DNA of 64,000 bases from UBA11986 sp031402435 (GTDB lineage: Bacteria; Bacteroidota; Ignavibacteria; UBA10030; UBA6906). Within the stretch, counting starts at the first letter, position 1. Each line of letters opens with the position of its first letter. Shown here one piece after another: positions 43,908 to 52,798 of the stretch. Both the position numbers and the translations under genes were made by a program. The notes beneath the pieces were generated by a model. That model was given only the letters and a program-made list of their open reading frames with translations. It had not been told where the DNA came from and did not search any database. The DNA is taken from NCBI GenBank assembly GCA_031402435.1, contig JANNSJ010000027.1:4312-68311 (forward strand), in the 5' to 3' direction.

Positions 43908-45425
43908 TCAAACATTCCCTTTATGAGAACTGTTCTCGACAAAGTATTTCAACGGGATGGACAAGCGTTCGTTGATTCTCATTAACCAATCCAAGTCAGG
44001 ACCTGTTATCGGCTTGAGCAGGAACAAAAAGAACAGCGTACACAGTGCATAGATCAACGCTTGCACACCAACGAAGAAAAGATTGTTTGGTGGAATGAGA
44101 AAACTGCACAGAAGCGAAGCCGAGCATGTTGCCAAAGTAACTTTCAGCCAGAAGCGCCACTGCATGCGCGCAAGGGACATCCTGTACACAGCCAATGCAG
44201 CGAGAATATTCACAGTGAGATTGCCAAATCCGCTGGCTATAACTGCGCCTGTTGCTCCAAGGGTAGGAATGAGAAGCAGATTGAGGCCAACATTCACAAC
44301 CGCTCCAGCAATACCAAGAACAACAAGCTTTGAAACCTGAGAACGGGAAAGCAGAAATTCAGCGTTCTCCGGTCCACCAAACAGCCTTCCCGCAATCCGA
44401 AAGGCGGCGATGCCCTGAATCAACCCTGCGGCGGCAAGGTACCTCGAAGAATAGATCACAAACAGCACAGACCCCGCGTTGAAGAGAATGAATGCATAGA
44501 GCGGAATCGACAACAGTGAAGTCATTCGTATCATGAAGCCGTAGAAACGTTCCAACAATTCCGGCCCGCGTAGCGCAAGTTTAGCCGATGTGGCAAGTGT
44601 GATACCGCCAAGCCCAATGGTCATTGAGAGCGACGCCAACTGGCTGACCGCAAAGGCAACATCATACAACGATGCTTGCGTTGTGTCAGGCAAGAGCATC
44701 GTAAGGAAAAGGACATCGCCTTGCCGGCCAAGGAAATACTCAACCCCAGTGTTCGTCCAATATATGCCGCCAAACATGATTATAGGCAACACTGCAATCT
44801 GCTGCACGCGTCCAACGAAGTGTATCTTCGCCACGACGACATACGCCGCAAGCTGGAGTGTCGCTGTTGACAGAAACACAAGAAAAACACTCATCGGTGT
44901 CATCTGGCCAGCTGCCATGAAGCCGATAAGCACGACCTCAAGAGATCGCGTCAGCACATTGATGACGGATGTCAGCCGGGTTTGCAGTTCCGCTGTCAAC
45001 ACAACAGCGAACAGGCTCACAACCGAGCGAACCCCGGTATAGGCGACCAAACACCACATGAATTCGGAGAAGAGCGGAGGAAAGAGTCCGGCAAACAAAT
45101 ATTGGGCAGCATACAGAGCAGTTGCAACGCTGACGATGACAACTATGCGAACGCCAAGTGCCCACCTTAGAATGTACAGAATATTTCCAGATCGGAGCTC
45201 ACCGCTGAGCTGCGGGATGTGCTTGTTAAGGGAAACTTCCAATCCGAAGGAGGTGAGAACGAGAAGCAATTGCGAGACGCTGAAGAGGCCGACAAACGTC
45301 CCGTTCTCCTGAACGCCGAGTCCTCTCGCAATGAGGACAGACGTGAAATACATCAGCAGATACTCCAGAATCTTCCCTGCATGGTTCCAGAGAGCACTCT
45401 TGAATGTTGTCTGCGGCTCACTCAT
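43908..45425 (-). CDS. Wzx-type polysaccharide flippase
   Basis: A 505-residue integral membrane protein with about 12-14 hydrophobic helices, of the MATE/MVF superfamily polysaccharide-transport group. The N-terminus KSALWNHAGKILEYLLMYFTSVLIARGLG and the mid-region GRLFGGPENAEFLLSRSQV fit this family. It would flip undecaprenyl-linked O-units to the periplasm. No Wzy polymerase is recognised nearby, and neither Wzz nor a ligase is seen. Confidence 0.85.
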   Translation of the reverse strand: MSEPQTTFKSALWNHAGKILEYLLMYFTSVLIARGLGVQENGTFVGLFSVSQLLLVLTSFGLEVSLNKHIPQLSGELRSGNILYILRWALGVRIVVIVSVATALYAAQYLFAGLFPPLFSEFMWCLVAYTGVRSVVSLFAVVLTAELQTRLTSVINVLTRSLEVVLIGFMAAGQMTPMSVFLVFLSTATLQLAAYVVVAKIHFVGRVQQIAVLPIIMFGGIYWTNTGVEYFLGRQGDVLFLTMLLPDTTQASLYDVAFAVSQLASLSMTIGLGGITLATSAKLALRGPELLERFYGFMIRMTSLLSIPLYAFILFNAGSVLFVIYSSRYLAAAGLIQGIAAFRIAGRLFGGPENAEFLLSRSQVSKLVVLGIAGAVVNVGLNLLLIPTLGATGAVIASGFGNLTVNILAALAVYRMSLARMQWRFWLKVTLATCSASLLCSFLIPPNNLFFVGVQALIYALCTLFFLFLLKPITGPDLDWLMRINERLSIPLKYFVENSSHKGNV

Positions 45426-46099
45426 AACGGAAGACGCTTGCGAAGAACAACTTCAATGGAATATTCTCCATCGCTGTGCTGTAACGCATCGTCAATTGTA
45501 TGCCCTTCGTTGCAACGCTTTGCATAGATTAACTCGAACTCGCTCAGTACGCGAGGCAAGAGAGGAAGGACACCTATGGTATCGGGTTTCTCATCCCTGT
45601 CGAGAAGAAAGAATGTCTTGTGATCTTCGTTCCATCGTGATGGCAAGGCGGTCTTTTTTTCATAGAGATCACGGTCGGGAATGTAGAGAATCAGAAATCC
45701 TCCATCCGTTACGACTCGCCACCAATGTCGCAAGGCAACAGCTGGATCCTGCATGTGTTCAAGCGTATGAGAGGAGTAAACAAAGTCATACGACTTGTCC
45801 TCCAGCCCAAGCAAATATTGGGCATTGCCATGCTCTGCATCCCACACATCACAACTATCAACGATTGGATCACCGCCATAACCGATGTCCATCCCTCTTC
45901 CTTTGCAATACAAATCGAAAAAGCCCTCTCGTTCACGCCGTGGTTTTGCTTTTGTAGTCTCCCCTGCTTTGTACGGACGCTTTGCCAGGAGAAAGAGAAC
46001 AAGTCGTGATTTCCAGAACACAGACTTGAGTCTGATTCGAATCCATGCAGGGGCAATTCTTTTGATGAACTCAATCACAAAGGCGAGACTCTCAGCCAA
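45422..46099 (-). CDS. SAM-dependent methyltransferase (class I)
   Basis: A 225-residue protein that heads the polysaccharide run. Features are GRGMDIGYGGDPIVDSCDVWD (motif I region), SYDFVYSSHTLEHMQDPAVALRHWWRVVTDGGFLILYIPD, and DRDLYEKK. The start is TTG 46099 with a weak site. Its stop overlaps the flippase ATG (ATGA). The likely substrate is a polymer sugar or terminal group. Confidence 0.83.
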   Translation of the reverse strand: MAESLAFVIEFIKRIAPAWIRIRLKSVFWKSRLVLFLLAKRPYKAGETTKAKPRREREGFFDLYCKGRGMDIGYGGDPIVDSCDVWDAEHGNAQYLLGLEDKSYDFVYSSHTLEHMQDPAVALRHWWRVVTDGGFLILYIPDRDLYEKKTALPSRWNEDHKTFFLLDRDEKPDTIGVLPLLPRVLSEFELIYAKRCNEGHTIDDALQHSDGEYSIEVVLRKRLPL

Positions 46100-46161
46100 A
46101 AATGTTGCTCACACGGGCTAACAACGTGGAGAAATATACAATGATTCACACGATTATCAAA

Positions 46162-46190
46162 TTGCATTTCCTGCATGTTCTTAGTATATT
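46162..46190 (+). promoter_or_regulatory. Sigma-70-like promoter for tRNA-Ser(GGA)
   Basis: TTGCAT and TATATT are separated by 17 bases, 30 bases before the mature tRNA 5' end. Confidence 0.55.
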
Positions 46191-46220
46191 TTCGTCGTCA
46201 ACCATTCAAATCCGACACCT

Positions 46221-46307
46221 GGAGAGGTGCAAGAGCGGTTGAATTGGCCACCCTGGAAAGGTGGTATACCGGCAACGGTATCGTGGGTTCGAATCCCACC
46301 CTCTCCG
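46221..46307 (+). tRNA. tRNA-Ser (anticodon GGA)
   Basis: An 87-base class II tRNA. Acceptor arms GGAGAGG and CCTCTCC, anticodon loop CTGGAAA between CCACC and GGTGG, a long variable arm, T-arm GGTTCGAATCC, and discriminator G. It shares acceptor and T-arm sequence with tRNA-Ser(CGA) at 28.7 kb and has the same orientation. Confidence 0.95.
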
Positions 46308-46423
46308 CAAGTTAGATCGGTATCATACGTGTTCCAGGATGTCTGGAATTACCCACAGCGTCAACAACTTCCTATCACTGTAGTCTGATTCTTAGCGAAC
46401 CTCGGATCAGACGATGAAAGACA

Positions 46424-47716
46424 ATGAGTCCGACCCCGACATTGATGTTGCGGATTCTTCTGCTTACACTCTCTTTCGCGACTCGAACAATTTGTGGAAC
46501 CGTCAACGTTATCACCGTTGATGCAACCATCAATCCCGCAACAGCCGACTTCATCCATCAGAGTATTGAGCAGGCCACCGAATCCGGAGCTGCGTGCCTC
46601 ATCATCAAGCTCAACACACCCGGCGGGCTCCTCAAGTCGACACGCGTTATCGTCTCCGACCTTCTCACAGCAAAACTGCCTGTGATCGTGTACGTCTCTC
46701 CGGCCGGCGCACAGTCGGCATCGGCGGGAACATTCATCACCCTTGCAGCACACATCGCCGCGATGACTCCTGGAACGAATATCGGCGCCGCTCACCCTGT
46801 CGGTATGCAAGGTGGCGAAAAGGATTCAATTATGAACGAGAAGGCAACCAATGATGCTGCAGCCTTCATCCGTACCATTAGCGAGAAAAGGCATAGGAAT
46901 GTGCAATGGGCTGAAGATGCTGTCCGAAAAAGCCTTTCCATTACCGAGACCGAAGCATTGAAGGATAGCGTCATCGACCTCATTGCAACTTCCGTCAAGG
47001 AACTTCTTGAAACAATAGATGGACGGAGCGTTGAAGTAAATAGCTCTCAAGTGACATTGCAAACAAAGGATGCAGCAATCGTTGAGATCAAAATGGATTG
47101 GCAGCACCAATTCCTGGATATCCTGAGTGATCCTAATATCGCCTATATTTTCATGATGCTCGGTACACTTGGATTGATGTTTGAACTCTATAATCCTGGA
47201 TCAATAGCTCCCGGGGTTATTGGCGTTATCTCCATCATTCTTGCATTCTATTCACTACACACATTGCCTGTAAACTATGCCGGTTTGGCACTCATCATCG
47301 TAGGGATCATTCTCTTCATTCTTGAAATCAAGATTGCGAGCTATGGTTTGCTTACGATTGGAGGCGTAGTTTCTCTGTTTCTTGGATCCGTTATGCTGAT
47401 TCGTTCAGATTCGGCACTTGAGTTCATCCAGCTTTCATGGGGAGTTGTTATTCCGACTGTCTTATGTACGGCGGCATTCTTCCTGTTTGCAATAGGGATG
47501 GGAATTCGAGCCCAACGAATGAAGCCAATCACCGGCGTTGAAGGAATTATCGGAGAGACCGGTGAGGTCATCGTGGAATTATGTCCCGAGGGTCAGGTGC
47601 GTGTTCATGGAGAGAATTGGAAAGCTGTAAGCAATGAAGCCGTATTGCCGGCGGGCACAAAGGTTACAGTCGAGCGGGTTGACAATCTTCGACTTACCGT
47701 CCGACGGACCACTTAA
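46424..47716 (+). CDS. nfeD: NfeD-family membrane-bound ClpP-class serine protease
   Basis: A 430-residue protein: signal or membrane segment, an extracytoplasmic ClpP-like domain (about residues 30-230) with IIKLNTPGGLLKSTR and the likely nucleophile Ser in SPAGAQSASAGTFITLAAH. Four to five membrane helices (about 235-360) follow, then a C-terminal OB-fold (VEGIIGETGEVIVELCPEGQVRVHGE). This is the long NfeD form that is typically paired with a stomatin/slipin, which is the next gene. Its role is thought to be membrane protein quality control. Confidence 0.92.
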   Translation: MSPTPTLMLRILLLTLSFATRTICGTVNVITVDATINPATADFIHQSIEQATESGAACLIIKLNTPGGLLKSTRVIVSDLLTAKLPVIVYVSPAGAQSASAGTFITLAAHIAAMTPGTNIGAAHPVGMQGGEKDSIMNEKATNDAAAFIRTISEKRHRNVQWAEDAVRKSLSITETEALKDSVIDLIATSVKELLETIDGRSVEVNSSQVTLQTKDAAIVEIKMDWQHQFLDILSDPNIAYIFMMLGTLGLMFELYNPGSIAPGVIGVISIILAFYSLHTLPVNYAGLALIIVGIILFILEIKIASYGLLTIGGVVSLFLGSVMLIRSDSALEFIQLSWGVVIPTVLCTAAFFLFAIGMGIRAQRMKPITGVEGIIGETGEVIVELCPEGQVRVHGENWKAVSNEAVLPAGTKVTVERVDNLRLTVRRTT

Positions 47717-47740
47717 CCCTCCATCTGGAAAGGATGAATT

Positions 47741-48505
47741 ATGGAAGTCTTTAGTGTGTTTCTTTTCATCGTGGTTCTCTTTGGCATCATTATCATCTCA
47801 AATGCCATACGTATCCTCCGTGAGTACGAGCGAGGCGTCGTATTCCGGCTCGGACGCATAATAGCAGTGAAAGGGCCAGGAATCATTTTTCTCATTCCGC
47901 TCGTGGATAAGATGGTGAAGGTGAGTTTACGGACTGTGGTGCTTGATGTTCCGCCGCAAGATGTCATCACAAAAGACAACGTTTCAATAAAAGTGAACGC
48001 CGTTGTGTATTTCAGGGTTGTGCAGCCTGAGAAGTGCATTGTGGAAGTCGAGAATTTTCTCTTTGCCACATCACAGCTTTCACAAACAACCTTGCGCAGC
48101 ATCCTTGGGCAGTCCGAGTTGGATGAACTGCTCTCGGAACGTGATAGAATCAACGCCAAACTGCAGGCAATCATTGACCAACACACAGAACCATGGGGCA
48201 TCAAAGTATCCAACGTTGAAGTGAAACAGATCGACCTCCCCGTTGAGATGCAGAGGGCCATGGCGAAACAGGCCGAAGCGGAGCGTGAACGCAGAGCAAA
48301 GATCGTTCATGCGGAAGGCGAACTTCAGGCATCCCAGAAACTGGCCGATGCAGCAAAGGTTATTGAGACTCACCCAATAGCCCTTCAGTTGCGTTACCTG
48401 CAAACCCTCACTGAGATTGCCTCGGAGAACAATTCGACCACCATCTTCCCTGTTCCGATTGATTTGATTTCCATTTTTCTTGATGCGGTGAAGAAGAAAG
48501 CGTGA
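47741..48505 (+). CDS. Slipin (stomatin/SPFH family protein)
   Basis: A 254-residue SPFH protein with an N-terminal membrane hairpin (residues about 3-24) and the band-7 domain: ILREYERGVVFRLGRI, PGIIFLIPLVDKMVKVSLRT, KDNVSIKVNAVVYFRV, and QTTLRSILGQSELDELLSERD. A coiled coil (MAKQAEAERERRAKIVHAEGE) follows. These form oligomeric rings in membrane microdomains and partner NfeD. AAAGGATG precedes the start, 24 bases after nfeD. Confidence 0.93.
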   Translation: MEVFSVFLFIVVLFGIIIISNAIRILREYERGVVFRLGRIIAVKGPGIIFLIPLVDKMVKVSLRTVVLDVPPQDVITKDNVSIKVNAVVYFRVVQPEKCIVEVENFLFATSQLSQTTLRSILGQSELDELLSERDRINAKLQAIIDQHTEPWGIKVSNVEVKQIDLPVEMQRAMAKQAEAERERRAKIVHAEGELQASQKLADAAKVIETHPIALQLRYLQTLTEIASENNSTTIFPVPIDLISIFLDAVKKKA

Positions 48506-48509
48506 TCGG

Positions 48510-50870
48510 ATGACGAGCCTGCTGTACGGGCATAACACTGACGAACGCATCGTCGCTGTCCACCAACTTGATGACAGCACGATGCGTATCTATTTTCGGG
48601 AAGAAGATCACATTCGCTTCTCCGATGAACGCGTTTACCCTTTTCTATTTCTTTCTGAAACAACGTTCCTGGAGGGATTTCCCCAGAAACATTGGGTGAA
48701 AAAGCTCGAAGGCGAGGGATTCTATCAGTACCTTTGCGCGTTCGATGAATGGACGGCGATGTGGGATGCCGTCCGGTACATGATGGATCGGTACAACACG
48801 AAAGCGCTCACAAAAGCGGAAAGCTACAACCAACTCGACTTCCTGCACCTGTATACTGAACCTGTTACCCAGTATCTGCTTCAAAGTGGAAGAACGTTGT
48901 TCAAGGGAATGCAGTTCGAACATTTGCACAGACTGCAATTGGACATTGAAACGTATACTTCGCCGCGTTACAAGTTCAGCAACGCGAACAGGCGGGAAGA
49001 CAGGATCATCCTCATCGCACTCTCTGATAACAGAGGGTGGGAACATGCTATCAATGGTAAGAAGCTCTCTGAACAGCAGATGCTCGAAGAGCTCGTCCGC
49101 ATTGTCATCGACAAAGATCCGGACGTGATCGAAGGGCATAACATCTTCAACTTTGATCTCCCCTACATTCTCAAGCGCTGCGAACTGCATGGCGTCGCAT
49201 TTGCCATCGGGAGGGATGGATCCGTACCGCGCTCGTTCGAGACCCGCATGGCCTTTGCTGAACGATCTTCTGAATACTCGATCACAGAGATTGCAGGCCG
49301 CCATGTTATTGACACGCTCATCCTTGTGCAAAGTTACGACATGTCCAAACGGGACATGGAGAGCTACGGTCTGAAGTATGCAGCGAGATATTTCGGCCTG
49401 ACAACGCCGGATCGCACGTATATCCGCGGCGACAAAATCTCGTGGCATTGGGACCATGACGTGCAGCCATTGCTTGAGTATGCTCTCGATGATGTGAGAG
49501 AGACACGCGGACTTAGTGAACACTTATCAGGATCATCCTTCCACCTCACCAAGATGATCCCCTACTCCTACGGCGCTGCAAGCAGACTGGGTTCTGCGGC
49601 AAAGATCGAAAGCCTTATCGTAAGAGCATATCTGCATGACAAACACTCTCTCCCGAAGCCCTCTCAAGGAACGCAAACCACTGGAGGGTATACTGACATT
49701 TTTGTTGTTGGGGTGGTCGGCCCGGTACTTCATGTTGATGTCGAATCTCTCTATCCTTCCATTATGATCAGCAATGCAATTGCCCCGGCTTCGGATGTGA
49801 AGGATGTCTTTCGGGCTCTTCTGCGGAGCCTCACGACCTTGCGTCTTGATACTAAACGAATGATGAACGCCGCCGAAGGCGAAGATGAGAGACTCCGTCT
49901 CGATGCCACTCAATCTTCGCTGAAGATTCTAATCAATTCGTTTTACGGATATCTGGGATACGGACGCGCCCTGTTCAACGATTTTGCCCAGGCTGATGTC
50001 GTCACAAAAACCGGCCAGGACATACTGCGTCAAATGATCTCATCGATACGATTCGCTCATGGGAAAGTCATTGAAGTTGACACTGACGGGGTGTTTTTTA
50101 TTCCGCCGTGGACTGTACGTGGTGAGGACGATGAACGGCAATTCATTGCAACGCTCTCGAAGGCCTTGCCACCGGGAATTACAATTTCCCTCGACGGTCG
50201 GTACAAGCGAATGATGAGTTATAAGATGAAGAACTATGCGTTGTTGGGATACGACAACAGGATGAAGATGAAGGGATCCTCTCTTACTTCACGGAGTATG
50301 GAACGGTTCGGCCGTACCTACATCACCCAATGTATTAGTTGCTTATTGAATGATGATATTCAAGGTCTGCATACACTTTACTCCGAGCTTCACCGTTCCA
50401 TTCTGGAACAGCAAATCGACGTCAAGGATTTTGCGAGGGTGGAATCATTGAAAGAGACTCTTGATACATACAAGGCACAAGTCGAAGGAGGGCGGCGAAA
50501 TCGGAGCGCTGCGTACGAGGTGGCAATAGCAACCGGCAGACACTATAGGAAGGGCGATCGCATTGCCTATTACATCACCGGCCGCGACCCGAATCCAAGA
50601 ACGTTCGACAACTGTAAGTCCACTGACGAATGGGACTCCAATTTCCCCGATCAGAATGTACTGTACTACGTAAAACGGTTGGATGAGTTCTGCGAGAAGT
50701 TCAGGCCTTTTTTTCTTCCGCAGGACTACAGATCCATCTTTTCTGCGGACGACCTCTTCCCTTTCAGCCCCAACGGGGTCAGTCCAGTGATACTCGAATT
50801 GCCGGATGGATCGGAGAATTCAACCCCGACATCTCCGGAAATCAGCATCTGGTTGGATGAGGAACCCTGA
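48510..50870 (+). CDS. polB: Family B DNA polymerase with 3'-5' exonuclease
   Basis: A 786-residue polymerase. Exonuclease motifs are intact: Exo I RLQLDIETYT (D145, E147), Exo II GHNIFNFDLPYI (D216), and Exo III YALDDVRET (Y324, D328). Polymerase motif A is VDVESLYPSIM (D410), and motif B is LKILINSFYGYLGYG (471-485). Motif C reads VIEVDTDGVFF, so both catalytic aspartates (524, 526) are kept but the usual YGDTDS serine is glycine. It belongs to a bacterial PolB group related to Pol II, probably acting in repair or translesion synthesis. It starts five bases after slipin. Confidence 0.92.
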   Translation: MTSLLYGHNTDERIVAVHQLDDSTMRIYFREEDHIRFSDERVYPFLFLSETTFLEGFPQKHWVKKLEGEGFYQYLCAFDEWTAMWDAVRYMMDRYNTKALTKAESYNQLDFLHLYTEPVTQYLLQSGRTLFKGMQFEHLHRLQLDIETYTSPRYKFSNANRREDRIILIALSDNRGWEHAINGKKLSEQQMLEELVRIVIDKDPDVIEGHNIFNFDLPYILKRCELHGVAFAIGRDGSVPRSFETRMAFAERSSEYSITEIAGRHVIDTLILVQSYDMSKRDMESYGLKYAARYFGLTTPDRTYIRGDKISWHWDHDVQPLLEYALDDVRETRGLSEHLSGSSFHLTKMIPYSYGAASRLGSAAKIESLIVRAYLHDKHSLPKPSQGTQTTGGYTDIFVVGVVGPVLHVDVESLYPSIMISNAIAPASDVKDVFRALLRSLTTLRLDTKRMMNAAEGEDERLRLDATQSSLKILINSFYGYLGYGRALFNDFAQADVVTKTGQDILRQMISSIRFAHGKVIEVDTDGVFFIPPWTVRGEDDERQFIATLSKALPPGITISLDGRYKRMMSYKMKNYALLGYDNRMKMKGSSLTSRSMERFGRTYITQCISCLLNDDIQGLHTLYSELHRSILEQQIDVKDFARVESLKETLDTYKAQVEGGRRNRSAAYEVAIATGRHYRKGDRIAYYITGRDPNPRTFDNCKSTDEWDSNFPDQNVLYYVKRLDEFCEKFRPFFLPQDYRSIFSADDLFPFSPNGVSPVILELPDGSENSTPTSPEISIWLDEEP

Positions 50871-51027
50871 TTGCTTGCGTTTTTCAAATTCGTTTCTTAA
50901 CATTCTCCCGTAAATAAACGAAACACCGTCTGCTTCGGTTCTGCATTCTGTCTGGTCGAGCACCAGTGAAGCAAGTGGTGAGGGAAAGGTGTTCACTTGG
51001 TTTCACAATATCAGAAAGGTGTCAGCT

Positions 51028-51237
51028 ATGGAGACGGGCAAGGTAAAGTGGTTCAACAACGCCAAAGGATATGGCTTTATCACACGTGAAGGTGGGGAGG
51101 ATTTATTCGTTCACTTTAAGTCCATTACTGGGGATGGCTATAAGAGCTTGAAGGAGGGTGAGGAAGTGAACTTTGAAGTTGAGCAGGGTACCAAAGGTTT
51201 GCAGGCTGTAAACGTTTCTCGCGCAAACCCATCGTAG
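51028..51237 (+). CDS. Cold-shock domain protein
   Basis: A 69-residue single OB-fold protein that binds single-stranded RNA or DNA. RNP1 is KGYGFITREGG and RNP2 is DLFVHFKSI. It starts METGKVKWFNNAKGYGF. The ATG at 51028 has AAAGG upstream; an in-frame start at 50989 is less likely. A leader of up to 157 bases separates it from polB, as is usual for csp genes with regulated 5' UTRs. Confidence 0.95.
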   Translation: METGKVKWFNNAKGYGFITREGGEDLFVHFKSITGDGYKSLKEGEEVNFEVEQGTKGLQAVNVSRANPS

Positions 51238-51249
51238 CCGCCGGCGCAG

Positions 51250-51654
51250 TCAGTTTCTGTATTGTACGTTCCAGGCTTTGATGTATTCGACAATGGTTTG
51301 CGTCGAAGCACCCGGTGTAAACAGCTCGCCAACACCCAGTTGTTTGAGCGCCAGTTTGTCCTTGTCTGGTATGATGCCACCGCCGAACAGGAGTACATCT
51401 CCCAGTCCTTTCTCCTTCATCAGACTCATGATCCGGGGAAAGATCGTCATGTGTGCGCCGCTGAGAATGCTGATTCCTATGGCATCTACATCTTCCTGGA
51501 TTGCTGCTTCCACAATCATATCAGGCGTCTTTCTCAAACCCGTGTAAATGACCTCCATCCCGGCATCACGGAGGGCAGCAGCGACTACCTTCGCACCTCT
51601 GTCATGACCATCTAATCCAACTTTCGCAACAAGGACGCGGATTTTTTTTGTCAT
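51250..51654 (-). CDS. Cobalamin-binding domain protein (methylmalonyl-CoA mutase small-domain type)
   Basis: A 134-residue stand-alone B12-binding Rossmann domain. The His that coordinates cobalt is in VGLDGHDRGAKVVA (DxHxxG). SILSGAHMTIFPRI and FGGGIIPDKD are further family marks. Such proteins are the separate C-terminal part of two-piece methylmalonyl-CoA or related mutases. The large catalytic subunit is not in this window. It is nine bases downstream of maf. Confidence 0.9.
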   Translation of the reverse strand: MTKKIRVLVAKVGLDGHDRGAKVVAAALRDAGMEVIYTGLRKTPDMIVEAAIQEDVDAIGISILSGAHMTIFPRIMSLMKEKGLGDVLLFGGGIIPDKDKLALKQLGVGELFTPGASTQTIVEYIKAWNVQYRN

Positions 51655-51663
51655 AGGGCGGTT

Positions 51664-52257
51664 CTATTCTCCTCCAAGTCGCGTCGAGAATTCCTGCAAC
51701 CTCGAATACAGCTTCGAGAGAGGCAAGCCGACGACATTATAATAACATCCGTTTATGCGTGACACAAACACCGCTCCATAGTCATCCTGTATTCCATACG
51801 CTCCAGCCTTATCCATGGGAGACCCCTGCGCAACATACGATTCAATCTCCTCATGCGGAATCATTCGGAAAGTCACCTTGGTCTCTTCGAAATCAGTCAC
51901 TGAACGATTGCTTGGACGGTCGAGGAGTGCGAACCCGGTAACTACAACATGAGTTCGACCGCTTAACAACTCTAACATTCGGATCGCATCCTCTGAATCA
52001 ACTGGTTTACCAAGATATTTATCATCAAGTACAACAATCGTATCTGCCCCGATGATCAGAGCATCAGAAAATCGATCACCCACTTCAGTTGCTTTCGCGT
52101 GAGCCAGCCGTAAAGCATTTTCAACTGGACTCGCCAGAGGATCAAATGTTTCCTCGATATTGCTCGGAACAACCTTGGGGTCAAGCCCGATTTGTCTCAG
52201 CAAGGCAATTCTACGCGGCGACTGAGAAGCAAGAATGAGCGGCTTGACCAGACCCAT
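51664..52257 (-). CDS. maf: Maf-family nucleotide pyrophosphatase
   Basis: A 197-residue house-cleaning enzyme that hydrolyses dTTP, UTP or modified nucleotides to monophosphates. It starts at the ATG 52257 (a TTG one codon earlier is less likely). Seen are LILASQSPRRIALLRQIGL, VGDRFSDALIIGADTIVVLDD, LGKPVDSEDAIRMLELLSGRTH, and MDKAGAYGIQDDYGAVF. The features fit the YhdE-like subfamily. Confidence 0.93.
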   Translation of the reverse strand: MGLVKPLILASQSPRRIALLRQIGLDPKVVPSNIEETFDPLASPVENALRLAHAKATEVGDRFSDALIIGADTIVVLDDKYLGKPVDSEDAIRMLELLSGRTHVVVTGFALLDRPSNRSVTDFEETKVTFRMIPHEEIESYVAQGSPMDKAGAYGIQDDYGAVFVSRINGCYYNVVGLPLSKLYSRLQEFSTRLGGE

Positions 52258-52277
52258 CAACTCTCACGTCCATAAAC

Positions 52278-52302
52278 AAAAAAAGCGACACTATAGTATC
52301 GC
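52278..52302 (-). terminator. Rho-independent terminator
   Basis: On the minus strand the near-palindrome GCGATACTATAGTGTCGC is followed by seven T residues. It ends the 52.3-52.7 kb Fn3-like gene just upstream of maf. Confidence 0.75.
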
Positions 52303-52327
52303 CTCTTACACACGTCATTGAATTTCC

Positions 52328-52741
52328 TCATCTGAACATTGCCTTGATGCTACCCCATGTTCTTCGAACGCTGCTCACCGAATGTGAAACGGTGATCGGT
52401 CCATAGTATGCCGATGTTCCGTTAGAGAAGGATACCTTGATCCTGTATTGATACACACTTTCTGTAGTTCTGAATGCTGAATCATCCACATAGACATACG
52501 GCAAATTGTTCCCGCGCATCGCGACTTGCGTCAGCGAAACGAACTGACCACTCAAACCGGACTTTCTTTCTATCGTGTACTCCAAGGCCCCACTTTCATC
52601 TTCACTCTGCCACCGGATGGTAATGTCGTTGCCGTTACTGCCGGCAGTGAGACTCCCATCCCTGATAACGCCACAAAGCGCCATCGTTGATACGGTCAAT
52701 AACAACACTATTGTCGGAAGAAATCGCTTGATAAGTTGCAT
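52328..52741 (-). CDS. Exported Fn3-like protein of unknown function
   Basis: A 137-residue protein. A signal peptide (about residues 1-23, ending TMALCG) is followed by one beta-sandwich with ITIRWQSEDESGALEYTIERK and YQYRIKVSFSNGTSAYYGPI, similar to fibronectin type III domains. The C-terminal region is short and basic. The start ATG has no evident ribosome site. It stands alone and ends at a clear terminator. Function is unknown. Confidence 0.65.
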   Translation of the reverse strand: MQLIKRFLPTIVLLLTVSTMALCGVIRDGSLTAGSNGNDITIRWQSEDESGALEYTIERKSGLSGQFVSLTQVAMRGNNLPYVYVDDSAFRTTESVYQYRIKVSFSNGTSAYYGPITVSHSVSSVRRTWGSIKAMFR

Positions 52742-52798
52742 TGGATGAAGAAAGTAAATTAATTCGCTGCATCAATATAAAACTGAAACCCAATAAAG

